Shown one piece after another: positions 1-10,161 of a DNA stretch of 37,281 nucleotides; position 1 is the first letter of the stretch, and every line of letters starts with the position of its first letter. This DNA is from Zygnema cylindricum (taxonomy: Eukaryota; Streptophyta; Zygnematophyceae; Zygnematales; Zygnemataceae): contig JBBHKE010000260.1 of NCBI GenBank assembly GCA_037447655.1, positions 1 to 37,281 on the forward strand, read 5' to 3'. The position numbers and the translations under genes are program-made. A model generated the notes under the pieces. It was not told the DNA's origin. It made no database searches and worked only from the letters and a program-made list of their open reading frames with translations.

Positions 1-329
1 AGTTGCTGGAAAATACGCTTTTTAGTTGTTATGTGATTTCATCTCTTTTTTTGTGATGACTTTGTTGTATTTGTTGATATATTTATTGTTTTTAGGGCTA
101 TCATGGAGATACATCAAAAACTTTCTTTTGTGGAACCGTGAGTCCTGAGGCTCGCCAATTGGTAGAGGTGATTTTCATTTTCTCCCCCTTTTTTGTTAAT
201 CTAGCTTAATGGGCCCTTGTGAAGAGTGTCACAAGCAAATTAAAAAAGTAAAAAAAATTACATTCCAGATTCATCACCTGACTCTAATGTCCAGTTTCCG
301 GTTTTGGATTTAAATTGGTTTCCGATATC
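1..329. other. Leading non-coding stretch, nothing recognised
   Basis: AT-rich sequence without a convincing reading frame, RNA gene or mobile-element end. The last ~50 bases grade into the pyrimidine-rich simple repeat that follows. Confidence 0.5.
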
Positions 330-690
330 CGATTCTCTGATTTGCAATTTTTGTTTTTGATTTCCCATTTCAGAAGTCTGATATTCTGATTTCCGACTTT
401 CTGATTTTCTAATTTTCCAATTTCCGATTTTTCTTGCCGATTTCCAAGTGCTCTATGTTCAATCTCCAATGTCCAATCTATCTTTAATGTCTACCGTTCA
501 ATATCTAATGTTCAATGTCAAATGTCAAACATCAAATGTTCAGTGTTCAATTTTCAATTTCAATGTCTCCAATATCAATGTTCAATGTTCAACTTTCAGT
601 GTTTCCTGTATCCAATTTCCAGTTTTCGATACTTCATTCCCAGTTTCCACTTTTCCACTTTCGATTGTCACAAATCAAACCTGCGGTTTC
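330..690. repeat. Degenerate heptanucleotide tandem repeat (TGTTCAA-like)
   Basis: The top strand can be read in register of seven from about 380 to 660. The first half is dominated by variants of GATTTCC and the second half by variants of TGTTCAA and TGTCAAA. Unit edges drift but the phase of seven is kept for dozens of units. Short open frames here translate to low-complexity peptides and are products of the repeat. It differs from the plant telomere heptamer TTTAGGG. Confidence 0.65.
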
Positions 691-780
691 TTAAACTTTT
701 AATTGCGGTGGTTGTATTTCCCATTTGTGGAGCCTGCTCTTTTTAAGAGAAAACGTGGCTCTCTACAATAGGAATTAGTA

Positions 781-1634
781 GTGTTGGGTATCGGGTAAAT
801 TCATATCGCGATAATTTCGATATTCGATATATCGAATATCGATCGAGCAGAATCCTCGATATATCGTACCGGGACCAACATAAATCATCGCGATATATAG
901 TATTTTTTAAATATAATATTTCATATTTTTATATAATATGTTATTTAAGCGAAAAGGAAAAATTGTCTGATACGCCACGTACGACGTGATTTTCTTTCCG
1001 TGAATTAAAGGTAGACGCCACAAAATGTAACCGACAAAAAATCACTAATTCTGCAATTCATATAATTACTTATTTGGGGTATGGTTACATTATATAATTA
1101 CTTATTTTGGGTATGGTTACATCAAGAGGTCTTTGTAATAGTACGGACAACAAAATTTTTGTATTACAGAGGACCCAAATACATAGCGTATCGTCTATAA
1201 ACAAGTTTTTACATGCGTGTTTTAATTGAGTGGTTCCTTGTAAGTTGATGATGACATCTCTAAAATCGTCAAAGATTTGCAAACCGACCATTTTTGTATA
1301 GAAATCCGTACTTGCGTGTTATGTACGTGTACTTAGCAAGTGTACCGCGTCAATGTGCCGCAGGGATCTCCTTCACTCTGCTGACTTTCAGGAAAAAATC
1401 GCATTTCTTTTCGGCAAAGATTTTACGGTCACCTTGTCCGAAGGCACGTGACCGTGAAGACTTATGGAAATTTTCATTTTTTTTTTTTAATGCCTCTATA
1501 TATTGACGATACGATATATTGGAAATATATCGCGATATTTTTCTTTTCGAAAAATCGAAGCGATAAATCGATTATCGGGTACCTGAAATTCGATATATAT
1601 CGAAATTGGGCAAACGGTCCTCGATACCCAACAC
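781..1634. mobile_element. MITE-like non-autonomous DNA transposon
   Basis: The left end reads GTGTTGGGTATCG and the right end is its inverse, CGATACCCAACAC. Both are bordered by TA, so TIRs of 13-15 bp are visible. Inside each end lie clustered palindromes built on CGATATATCG and ATATCGCGATAT (about 805-870 and 1510-1610), as expected of subterminal transposase-binding sites. There is no transposase frame in ~854 bp. A TA border fits a Tc1/mariner-like target. If the TIR is taken as TAGTG..., it fits the hAT consensus, but I find no 8-bp duplication, so the superfamily is open. Confidence 0.6.
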
Positions 1635-1636
1635 TA

Positions 1637-3049
1637 TTTCTTTCAAATGTTTACGAGTTGAATCCTTTGTGGCCAAAAAATTGTTCCCGGTCATCCGACA
1701 AAAAATAATGTGAGATGAGCCACTTCGGGGTCCAATGAGGCGACGCCCTAAATGTGGGCATTTAAACCCATGTGTGTTTGTAATTTTCAGCATCTACAAT
1801 GACGACAATAATCATGATTATGAAAACCCATAAAATATCCGGAGGTCAGAGACTCAACAAATTCACGACTGTACTTTCACGCAAATAAGTGACATCTTAG
1901 GGGGACGCGAGGTTTTGCAGATAAAAACAAATTGGACCGACAAAGATAAAGCTCACACCCGTAGATGACAAGCGTGTATGCGCCCGCACTTCTGGATACT
2001 TTCCATTTGTCGTATGCGGATAGCATGGACCTTAGTTCGACCGTTCCGTCCTTATATTCCGCGTTTCGTCAGTGAAAATTGGACGTTCAACTGCCGACTG
2101 CGATTTAGGGTGTGTCCCCATGTGCATAAGTAAGGGTTTTTTTCTGTCGTTTTGCCGTAAAACTTAGCGCCGTACTGCCTAAGTTGCAATCGTACGAAGG
2201 AATCGCAAATTTGTAGAGTACAATTTGCGTCATCCTTGAACTTAGGATGTACGAAAATTTGTCGTCTTGTGCTTTTCGACCCACTTCTACGACAAAAAAC
2301 GTCATCTTCAAACCTTTGTTTAAAACACATGCGCAATGTGATTTAAAATTAGGGTTTTTTCAATTGACAAATAGGAACATTTTTTCGCATGTGCCTTAAA
2401 TTTCGAAAAAAATCCTACAATTTCCAAGGACAAAGAAAAGTACATAGTTCGCTATGTTCTGTCCGTTTGCGTTATAATAAGACGAAAACAAGTACACGGT
2501 TTGTTTGATTTTGTCTGTTTTCGTCCACTACGGATTTTTTATTTGCATGGGTCTTCAAATTCCGATGCCATTTCACCTCGAGCGGACAGGCAACGCGAAG
2601 GGCAAATCGCATCTTCTTCAACCGTAAAACTTCCAGGCTGGAATGCGGTACGTCTACAATGTCACGATAAGACATGCGACGTCACAATGCAGTTCCAAAA
2701 AATAACGTGCGACCACAGATTATAGACGTTGACAACCGTCACAGGTATTGTCGACGTATACAATCGTCACAAGCGTAAGTTGTGATTTCGTCCTTACAGA
2801 CATAGGGACACTTGAAAACCGGGTCCGGCGGATCCGCGCTAAAATACAAAGTAAGGTCGCTAAGTTACAAGTACATGGGGACATACCCTTAGAGTCAAAT
2901 ATTTGTTCGTGTAGCGAGCATTCTATATAATTGGGTAATTGCGATCAGGTTGAAATCGATTTCAATGTCGCATGTGAACCTCTAAGAAAGCGTCCAAAAA
3001 ACGCTCTAACTTGTTTGTAAAACCTTAAGCGTTGAACGACATGTTCCCA
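1637..3049. other. Non-coding stretch with old unclassified repeat
   Basis: No convincing gene; open frames are short, overlap on both strands and carry no recognisable motif. The part at about 2152-2345 resembles 3772-3972 (see separate entry). Words such as CTACAATGTCACGA recur near 2655 and 4438, which suggests an old dispersed or duplicated repeat. Confidence 0.5.
2152..2345 (+). repeat. Unclassified duplicated unit, copy 1
   Basis: The stretch ending TTTGTCGTCTTGTGCTTTTC, then GACCCACTT, then a GTCATCTTCAAA word and GTGATTTAA recurs in the same order at 3772-3972. Identity is high only in the core; the flanks are diverged by small indels. No coding potential is seen. Confidence 0.4.
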
Positions 3050-3640
3050 TGTACCCTAAACTTAGGGTACTTTCCATAGCTGTCCTATTCGTACGGATTT
3101 GGACTTTTTTCCGAAAACTACGATGTACGAAAACGTACGGAAACCGTCCCCTTAACCCTAAAAAATCCTTAAAAAAATCCTAGAACGTACATCAATGTAC
3201 GAAATTGTACGAAAGGTGTACCCTAAAAACCTAGGAGTACGAATAATGTAAGGCAGCTGTATTGTGATTTACCGAAATGTACAAAATGCACGGGAAGTAC
3301 CCTAAACACCCTAAATTCCCCCCATCATAACCCTAAAAGTACTAAAGTATACGGACGATGTACATAGATGTACAAAAAATGTAAGTCTGTATAACTGAAG
3401 TGTACGGAAAAGTACGAAAATATACCCTAAAAACTCAAATTAATAACCGTCAAAAATACAAAAAATACGGACACTGTACGTAAATGTACGAATAAAAGTT
3501 GGCTGTTTAACATAAATATATGAGACTGCACCAGAATGTACCCTAAAATTCTTAAAACCCCCCTTAATAACCCTAAAAGTATTGAAATGTACAAAGATAG
3601 TACGGAAATGTACGAAAAAAGTAAGCGTACGTATTCAGGT
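3050..3640. repeat. Degenerate GTAC / CCCTAAA-rich tandem region
   Basis: Blocks of the form TAACCCTAAAAGTA followed by several TGTACGAAA or GTACGGAA words recur near 3152, 3327, 3443 and 3567. The spacing is 175, 116 and 124 bp, so a degenerate unit of about 120 bp is plausible. The CCCTAAA word equals the plant telomere heptamer but never forms a head-to-tail array here. Confidence 0.5.
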
Positions 3641-4537
3641 ACGCATTTTATAACATTTTTTTCATCGTTAAATGCTTATTGTGCGTAGTATTCGCGCGTT
3701 CATTTCGTGCATATTATGCGTACGAGAAAACTATGGTAATTTCGCATGTGTTAAAGATACACTTGTTTTTTGTCGTTTTCCTCCATAACTTAGAAAAAAA
3801 AGAGAAAATCCGCAGCTGTACCAAAAAATTGAAATTACCTCCGTACAAGTTGCGTTATCTTCAAACTTTATATCTACTAGAGTTTGTCGTCTAGCGCGTT
3901 TCGACCCACTTTCGTGTCCTTCCAGGTCATCTTCAAAATTTATATAGAATCATCTCGCGAGGTGATTTAAGATAAAGTTCCATGAGGTGAGCGAATAGGC
4001 AGATGTTGTCGCACGTTTCGGAAGTTTTTGACAATTTTTGTGCGCGGAGTACCAAAAAAAAACACCCACTACACGTTTCCAGCCTGTGTGTGACTTTTAT
4101 CTGTGCGTTTTTTTCGTACAGGGTCCGTGGAGGGGGTCTCGACCAACGAACGCCATTTCGCAAAAGCGAAGTCCGTGAAAATGCCTCTCTCTATCCCTCT
4201 CCCACTACCGCGTCTATCTCACAATTCTTCCAATGAAAAACGTCAATAATAGTATCAAACGAAAGATCTCTAAAACCGATTTCTTCTTCATATCTTTGAG
4301 CGTATTTTGATGGCAAGTAGAGTGAGAAAAGACAAAAAAACACAATCGGGAAACCATGGCGGAAATTTTTAGAATTTGTGACGTCGACGCTGTTATAATT
4401 TGAGCGTGACATCAAAATGTCGCAAACCCTAAACATCTACAATGTCACGAAGTACAAGACGCCTACAACCGTTGCTATTTTGTAAACGCCATCAATCGTC
4501 GAGAGTTTTGTAGTCGTCTACAACCTTCATAAATTAC
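3641..4537. other. Non-coding stretch, copy 2 of the unclassified unit
   Basis: 3772-3972 matches 2152-2345 in order and orientation. The remainder has no convincing gene. Open frames of 70-80 codons occur on both strands at overlapping positions without any motif and are treated as chance. Confidence 0.45.
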
Positions 4538-5215
4538 TGTTGGTTTTTGAAAGCCCAACTCTCAACAAATTTATAGGACGGCGGGAAAATAAATCTATAG
4601 GGACACGCGTCGTCACTTGAAGCACAGTGAAAGTTTAATGGTACCGACACCAGTATTGGAACAGCGCAGCTTCGACGCAGATGAAACAAGCGCAGCTGCG
4701 GTTTATTTTTGATTTAGTACGTACGGACGAACGCAGCTTGCGACGCAACGGAGCAACGCAACTACCGATATCTTAGTAACAGACAACGCAATTGCTAAGC
4801 AATAAGACAAACGCAACTGCGGCTATTTTTGGTATTGGACAACGCAGCTGCTAGGATGCTACGGATATTCGAATGTGATCTGGAAGTGGACTGCGCTGCT
4901 ACGGTTGAACAGGATCGAGTCAACCGACGAGATTCTCGGATGACTTACTGACAAATAACTTTACAACAACTGAGTGGACACATCCTGACAAACGTAACTA
5001 GCCAGAAGCGAGTATTTGTACAAATACTTAGTACAGATTTTCAGTAATATAAGTTGTACAGTGGTAAATTAGCTTTAGCGTGATTTGGAGTAATTAGATC
5101 CCAGTGGTTTTTTTGTGTTTTGGACATATCTCTTAGGAACACCTGTATTGGCGGTACAGCATTTTGTAATAGGACAACTAAAAGTAGATACTCACTAAGA
5201 GTATAAGAGTTAGGA
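4538..5215 (+). repeat. Truncated LTR of copia family CopB (CopB-1)
   Basis: Starts with TGTTGGTTTTTGAAAG and is collinear with the first ~680 bases of the 5' LTR of CopB-2 (6956-7936), including the array of ACGCAGCTGCG-like motifs. Similarity stops after GAGTTAGGA at about 5215, where the sequence switches within a few bases to CopA RNase H. The rest of the LTR and the internal region are absent. Confidence 0.85.
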
Positions 5216-5449
5216 GGTAGCAATCGATATTTTTGCCTATCCTAAACATCATTTTAAAGCCAAACACATGGACATCAGCCTCAGCTTTGTTAGAGAGAAA
5301 GTAGAAAACAAAATAATAAGTTTAGAGTATCGACCAGGTAGTGAGATGGTAGCAGATATGATGACCAAACATGTACCTTCCCCTAAACTAATTTTTTTGC
5401 AGGGAGAAGTATGGTGTGAAATTAAAGATTGACTAGAAAATAGAGGGAT
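5216..5449 (+). pseudogene. Copia RNase H C-terminal remnant (CopA-1)
   Basis: The translation follows the CopA-4 RNase H tail: KHHFKAKHMDI, then SFVREKVENKIISLEYRP and VADMMTK (AD..TK end of Ty1/copia RNase H). Only the last ~75 codons remain, and one extra T near 5397 shifts the end. It begins abruptly at the junction with the CopB LTR fragment and runs into its own polypurine tract and 3' LTR. Confidence 0.85.
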
Positions 5450-6504
5450 TGTAGAAATTAATGGTCCGTTTAAAGTATTTTCTAGGTCTAAATAGAAATA
5501 TAGAAAGAAGTCGAGGCAGTCTACCTCTAACTTCTCTCTCCAACTCTCAAACTTGTCGCTGTCACTGAGAAATTGAAGAGGAAGCTAGAGTCATGGCTAC
5601 CTAAGCTATCCAGAGGTTTACGGGAAATTTATATTAGTTAGGGGTTTATTTACTAAAAAGATATGTGTTGGCCACAGGATTTTATCTTGGTACCTGTCGG
5701 ACGGCAAGCAGCCGCTAACCGGTAGCCTTAGCCATTATGTCTTTAAATAGTGTTACGAACTATTTGGTTTGATATTTAATTAAACATTACAAGATAGAAT
5801 AATACATTTAACTGTATTTTTTTACGGGATACATAGATCCAATAATGTAAAAGTACGGATTACGGTACGGATAAGAAACCAATATTGCGCATTTAATTTT
5901 TTAGCGAAACGAATACCGCGCATGTATTTATTACGGCTACGATTAAATGTGAATTTCATCGGACGGTCGGAATTAACACCGAGATCGCGGAAAAGAATTT
6001 CGGCAGTTTTTGGTTATCACCACATCGGATGACACGTGGCGGAATAACATTGGATCGCGGCATCTCCAAGGATTGAGGGAACAAATCCGGATATACCACG
6101 TGTCGACATTTAGGCCATGTCGCACAGTGTCTGTACAGAAAGTACACCGGCAACTAAACTTTTGTGTACGGAAGTGTAATCTGATTGGCTCCGTACATCA
6201 GTAGATAAAGTCGGTGAGAGAGATAGACTTGGAAAAATTAGGAGATACGATCCTCTCTCCTAGAGAGCTTCTTTACAAAAGGTCAACTTTGACCCTCCAT
6301 AACTTACTGCTCAAGGGAGCAAATTCAGAGACTCTTTTTGCTATCGACTCAGGAGAGTCTTGCCTTTACATGGGTGAAGGTGGTCAGAGTTATTGTCTGC
6401 GAGGGTGGCAGTTGTTCTTGCTGAAACACAAAGGGGTCAGGGTTATCTTAGAGGCTTCTTGGAAGCTGTCCACTCTGAGGACTTATGGAGGTCTCAAAGT
6501 TTCA
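5450..6504 (+). repeat. 3' LTR of CopA-1
   Basis: Begins TGTAGAAATTA and ends AAAGTTTCA, matching the CopA LTR ends (TGTAGAAA...GTTTCA), length 1055. It carries two G-boxes 64 bp apart (6033-6038, 6097-6102) and a decayed antisense tRNA-like module near 5670-5750. At the right edge it abuts gypsy integrase sequence. A 115-codon frame (6214-6561) crosses from LTR into gypsy and is not a gene. Confidence 0.9.
6031..6102. promoter_or_regulatory. Paired G-box motifs in CopA-1 LTR
   Basis: GACACGTGGC (6031-6040) and CCACGTGTCG (6096-6105) each hold the palindrome CACGTG. The two cores start 64 bp apart, as in both LTRs of CopA-3. In plants this core is bound by bZIP and bHLH factors; activity here is inference. 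Confidence 0.5.
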
Positions 6505-6955
6505 ACCTTTGGAGTTTTGTGTGGTAACGCCACTACTGCAACCCATTTGCTAAAATTTTAAATCATGATCATTATATATTGTTTCCCCCTCTAAGATATG
6601 GGAAAGGAATCTCCCTAATCGCCGGACCAGCACTAAAATAACCCTCTGATGGGTAATGGTTGGATGGTGGTCTGCTGGTTGCTAAAAGATGTATGCAGAC
6701 GATCATATATTGCACACTTGTGCAATACCAATGTGATATCAGATTGCAACCCAAACCACCAATAGCGTGCTTGCAGCAAACTTAAGGTGCGCTTGGTCAA
6801 ATAGTGATCAAGCTCGGTGTGGATTTGTTCAATCAGCGAGAGGCGCTCGGTCGGGCAAGGCACGTGCCTATGACTACCGGTCACTAACAATCGAACTAAA
6901 GATCCACCTAACCAGAGATAATTTTTACCTCTATTGTTCACTTTTTCCTCCTTGT
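6505..6955 (-). pseudogene. Gypsy integrase fragment (GypG-1, downstream part)
   Basis: The minus strand encodes the integrase zinc-binding domain: PTERLSLIEQIHTELDHY (the two histidines), LLQARYWW, then CAIYD where CxxC is expected, so the second cysteine pair is damaged. It continues toward the catalytic core, with GNNI-like sequence at about 6575, and stops at 6505 against the CopA-1 LTR. The same region exists in GypG-2 (15780-15865 and 22354-22700), where it is split by CopA-3, so this copy serves as an empty-site reference. It is bounded on the right by CopB-2. Confidence 0.85.
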
Positions 6956-7936
6956 TGTTGGTTTTTGAAAGCTTAAGTCTCAACAAATTTATAGGACGGC
7001 AGGAAAATAAATCTATACGGACACGCGTCATCAATTGAAGCACATTGAAAGTTTAATGGTACCGACACCATCATTGGAACAGCGCAACTGCGACGCAGAT
7101 GAAACAAGCGCAGCTGCGGTTCATTTTTTATTTAGTCCGTACGGACGAACGCAGCCTGCAACGCAACGGAGCAACGCAACTACGGATATCTTGGTAACAA
7201 ACAACGCAATTGCTACGCAATAAGACAAACGCAGCTGCGACTATTTTTGGTATGGGACAACGCAGCTGCTGCGAAGCTGCGGATATTCGAATGTGATTTG
7301 GAATGGACTGCGCTGTTACGATTGAACAGGATCGAGTCAACCAACGAGATTCTCAGATGACTTACTGACAAATAACTTTAGAACAACTGAGTGGACACAA
7401 CTTGACAAACGTAACTAGCCGGCGGCGAGTATTTGTACAAATACTTAGTACAGATTCTCAGTAATATTAGTTGAACATGGTAAATCAGCTTTAGCGTGAT
7501 TAGGAGTAATTAGATCTCAGTGGTAGTTTTGTGTTTTGGACATATCTCTTAGGAACACCTGTATCGGCGGTACAGCATTATGTAATAGGACAACTAAAAG
7601 TAGATACTCACTAAGAGTATAAGAGTTAGGACTTAGAATGTTATTTGTATCCAGACTTCCAAACTGTGTAATCTGCAGACTGTTTTTGGGAAACTTCTGA
7701 GTTGCATATCTTGGTGTATGTTGGATCAATTGTGCTGAAACTTTGGGAGTTGTCAGACTTTGTGATACACTATACTGTGGTATAGTTTGAAGCAGTGTTT
7801 GAACCATTGTGGCAACTTAATTGAGCTGTAGAAAGCAGCTGTTTGATAGGATTCTTGGTAAGCTTCTGTGTTGAATTATGTCTACTTCTACTACTACTGC
7901 TGCTGCTCCATCTGCTCCAGTGGTCGTAGAACAACA
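6956..7936 (+). repeat. 5' LTR of CopB-2
   Basis: 981 bp, TGTTGG...AGAACAACA. It contains a cluster of ACGCAGCTGCG and ACGCAAC motifs (7080-7280). Its last 59 bases are also the first codons of the gag frame (ATG at 7878). It keeps a ~185-bp segment (about 7455-7640) that the 3' LTR lacks and CopB-1 retains. Confidence 0.9.
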
Positions 7937-9234
7937 GGTTATGGGCCAGTCATCAAGAATTCCTATCTTTTCGGGGGACAAATATGCTTATTGGGCTGAT
8001 ATGGTGGAGACACACTTCGAAAATGTTAACCTTTTGGATATCCTGGATGGTTCATTGGCGGAAACGGATCCGTCTTGGTCAAAGAAAAATTCGCAGGCTC
8101 GCTCACTTTTGAAATTCTGCATCTCAGAAGAATTGGCTATGTCACGGATAAAAATGAAAAAGGCGATCGATATCTGGAAATCTATCAAAGATGATTTTGA
8201 AAAGGCTAATGTTCAGGAAGAACTATTTTTGGCCGGACAAATTTGGGACTACAAATACACGAGTGGCACTATGGCAGAATATTGCAACAAATTTTGAATT
8301 CTCATAGATTCTCACGCTTGCGCAGGTCGATCTTTTCCATAGTTTCAGCAGGCTGCTTTACTAATGAGAGGTCTTCCAACTACTATGAAAGCAGCTTCTA
8401 ATAGGCTGAAACAGAAAGATAAAGCTAGCTGGACGCTACAGTTAGCTATTAATTTGATATTTGAAGAGGAAGCTGACTCTAAAATTCTTAATGGTGAAAA
8501 ACAAGTTGAGGCATTTAGCACAGAATTTGACAAAAAAACTCTGTTTAATCAGTAGAGAAATCAGTTTAATCAGAATCAAAATCAGTTTAAATAGTTTAAT
8601 CAAAGAGGAAATAGACAGTCTTTCAATGCATGTTTTTATTGTAATGAAAAAGGTGATGGATAAAAAGTATGTCCTAAGCTTAAGAAAGCTAATGAAACAG
8701 GTCTGTACAAGCCAGAGCCAATTTCATCAAGGCTTCACGGGATCATCACAACGAGGAAATGCACTTTTCTCGGCATCGTCATCTTATCAAGATGAGACTC
8801 TTTCACTCCTTGACACGGAGGATGATGATCTTTTTGCTATGGCGGCAGCAATGGAGGGGGCGAAAGACAATGGATGGATAATGGACACGTGAGTGTCGGC
8901 CCACATGTGCTGGAAGAAGGCAATTTTCAACAATCTGAAATCAACAGCAGAGAAAAATATCTACTATGCATGTGGAATGAGTGTGCAACCACGGGTTGTA
9001 GGTGATGTCTCCTTGTTAGTTGATGTAGAAGGAAAGACAGTTGAAAGAACTCTTCAAAATGTTCTCTGTGTACCATATTTTAAGAAAAAATTGTTTTCAA
9101 CATCTATGGTAGAAAGTAAAGGGTTCGGGGTCAATCTAAAACATGGCAGACAAGTTGTTAGCAAAAATGAAAAAATTGTAGTAACGAGAACTAGAGATGC
9201 CAGCAAAATGTATCGAATGGAATATGCTCGATAA
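7878..9234 (+). pseudogene. CopB-2 gag and protease
   Basis: Gag-protease part of a copia polyprotein, which would form the particle and cleave it. The frame opens at 7878 inside the LTR and reads through the primer-binding site as QQVMGQSSR, then IPIFSGDKYAYW (gag N-terminal domain). It stops at 8295-8297 and again before 8364, resumes to 8555, and reaches a decayed zinc knuckle (8631-8672; C-x2-C kept, His now Asp, and a stop). After a frameshift comes the protease start: the expected D-(S/T)-G triad reads Asp-Thr-stop (TGA at 8890-8892), followed by VSAHM. The remainder to 9234 is a normal copia protease body (NVLCVPYFKKKLFSTSMV). Non-functional. Confidence 0.88.
7937..7950 (+). promoter_or_regulatory. 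Primer-binding site of CopB-2 (tRNA-iMet anticodon arm)
   Basis: GGTTATGGGCCAGT follows the LTR end CAACA immediately. Its first 11 bases are complementary to the anticodon arm of initiator tRNA-Met, not to its 3' end, as is known for Drosophila copia. The ATG inside is in the gag frame. Confidence 0.75.
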
Positions 9235-10161
9235 TAAAGAAAACGATGTTTTGTATTACGGTGCATTATCCTCAGATGAACTCCGGCATAAAAGATTAGG
9301 CCATGTGAACTATGACAGTTTGAAAAAAATGGTCAATGCTGGCAAAATAGAACGAGTCACTCTGTCAAATCGGACACCTAAAACGTGTGATGGATGTGCA
9401 CTAGGAAAAATACACAGATTACCATTTCCTCAAGAGTCTGAGCATAAATCTACTAAACTTTTGCAGCTTATTCATTGTGATGTTTTTGGCCCTGCAAAAG
9501 TACCATCTGCCGAGGGGATGAAATATATGGTTACATTTACTGATGAATTTTCAAGGTTTACTAAGGTCTACTTCATGAAGGCTAAGAGTGAAGTCTTCAC
9601 TCATTTTCTACACTACAAAGCGTGGGAGGAGAAACTACACGGTTTGCCGATTTTGGAGCTCAGATCGGACAATGGCGGGGAATATACGTCAAAAGAGTTT
9701 GAAAACTTCTTACTCAAGGAAGGTATAACTCACAAACTAACTGTTCCATACTCTCTGAAACAAAATGGGGTCTCGGAAAGACTAAATAGAACAATCACAG
9801 AAAGCTCTAGGTCCATGCTTCCGGATAAGAACGTGGATCCGAAATTTTGGGCTCAAGCGTTAAATTGTGCAGTTTATATCAAAAATAGGATAGGTTCAAA
9901 ATCAATAGCAACCACTCCTTACGAAATATGGACGGGTAGAAAACCGGATCTCAGTCATTTCAAAGTTTTTGGAAGTAAAGCTTTATTTTGGATACGTCTA
10001 CTGATAAATAGAAAATGGAACCTAAGGGGTTGCCGGGCATTTTGTTAGGGTATGATGATCACTCTAAAGGCTATAGAGTCTTTGTATTTGAGAGGCAGAA
10101 AAAAATTGTAGCAAGAAACATAGTTGTCAAAGATGAACTAGACTCAATAGACTTATTTTAA
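9197..10161 (+). pseudogene. CopB-2 integrase
   Basis: Copia integrase, which would insert the cDNA. The N-terminal zinc domain HKRLGHVN...CDGCALGK is intact. The catalytic core has all three acidic residues: Asp in HCDVFGP (9479-9481), Asp in RSDNGGEY (9668-9670) and Glu in NGVSERLNRT (9776-9778). The last two are separated by 35 residues, the canonical DX35E spacing. The C-terminal part is frameshifted near 10000-10020; the downstream piece LLGYDDHSKGYRVF is in another frame and ends with a stop at 10159-10161. It is the best preserved domain of this element. Confidence 0.9.

Noticed and set aside
771-1644. hAT element with 8-bp target duplication
   Set aside because: The 8 bases outside the inverted ends (GGAATTAG and TTTCTTTC) do not match.
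3050-3640. Interstitial telomere array
   Set aside because: CCCTAAA words are isolated, never head-to-tail.
4640-4870. CRISPR-like or satellite array
   Set aside because: The ACGCA-type words are short, irregularly spaced and part of the CopB LTR.
6214-6561. 115-codon frame
   Set aside because: It crosses from the CopA-1 LTR into unrelated gypsy sequence, so it is a chance product of the junction.
7455-7640. Intron in the CopB LTR explaining the block missing from the 3' LTR
   Set aside because: The edges of the missing block do not fall cleanly on GT...AG, and many other small losses occur in the same LTR.
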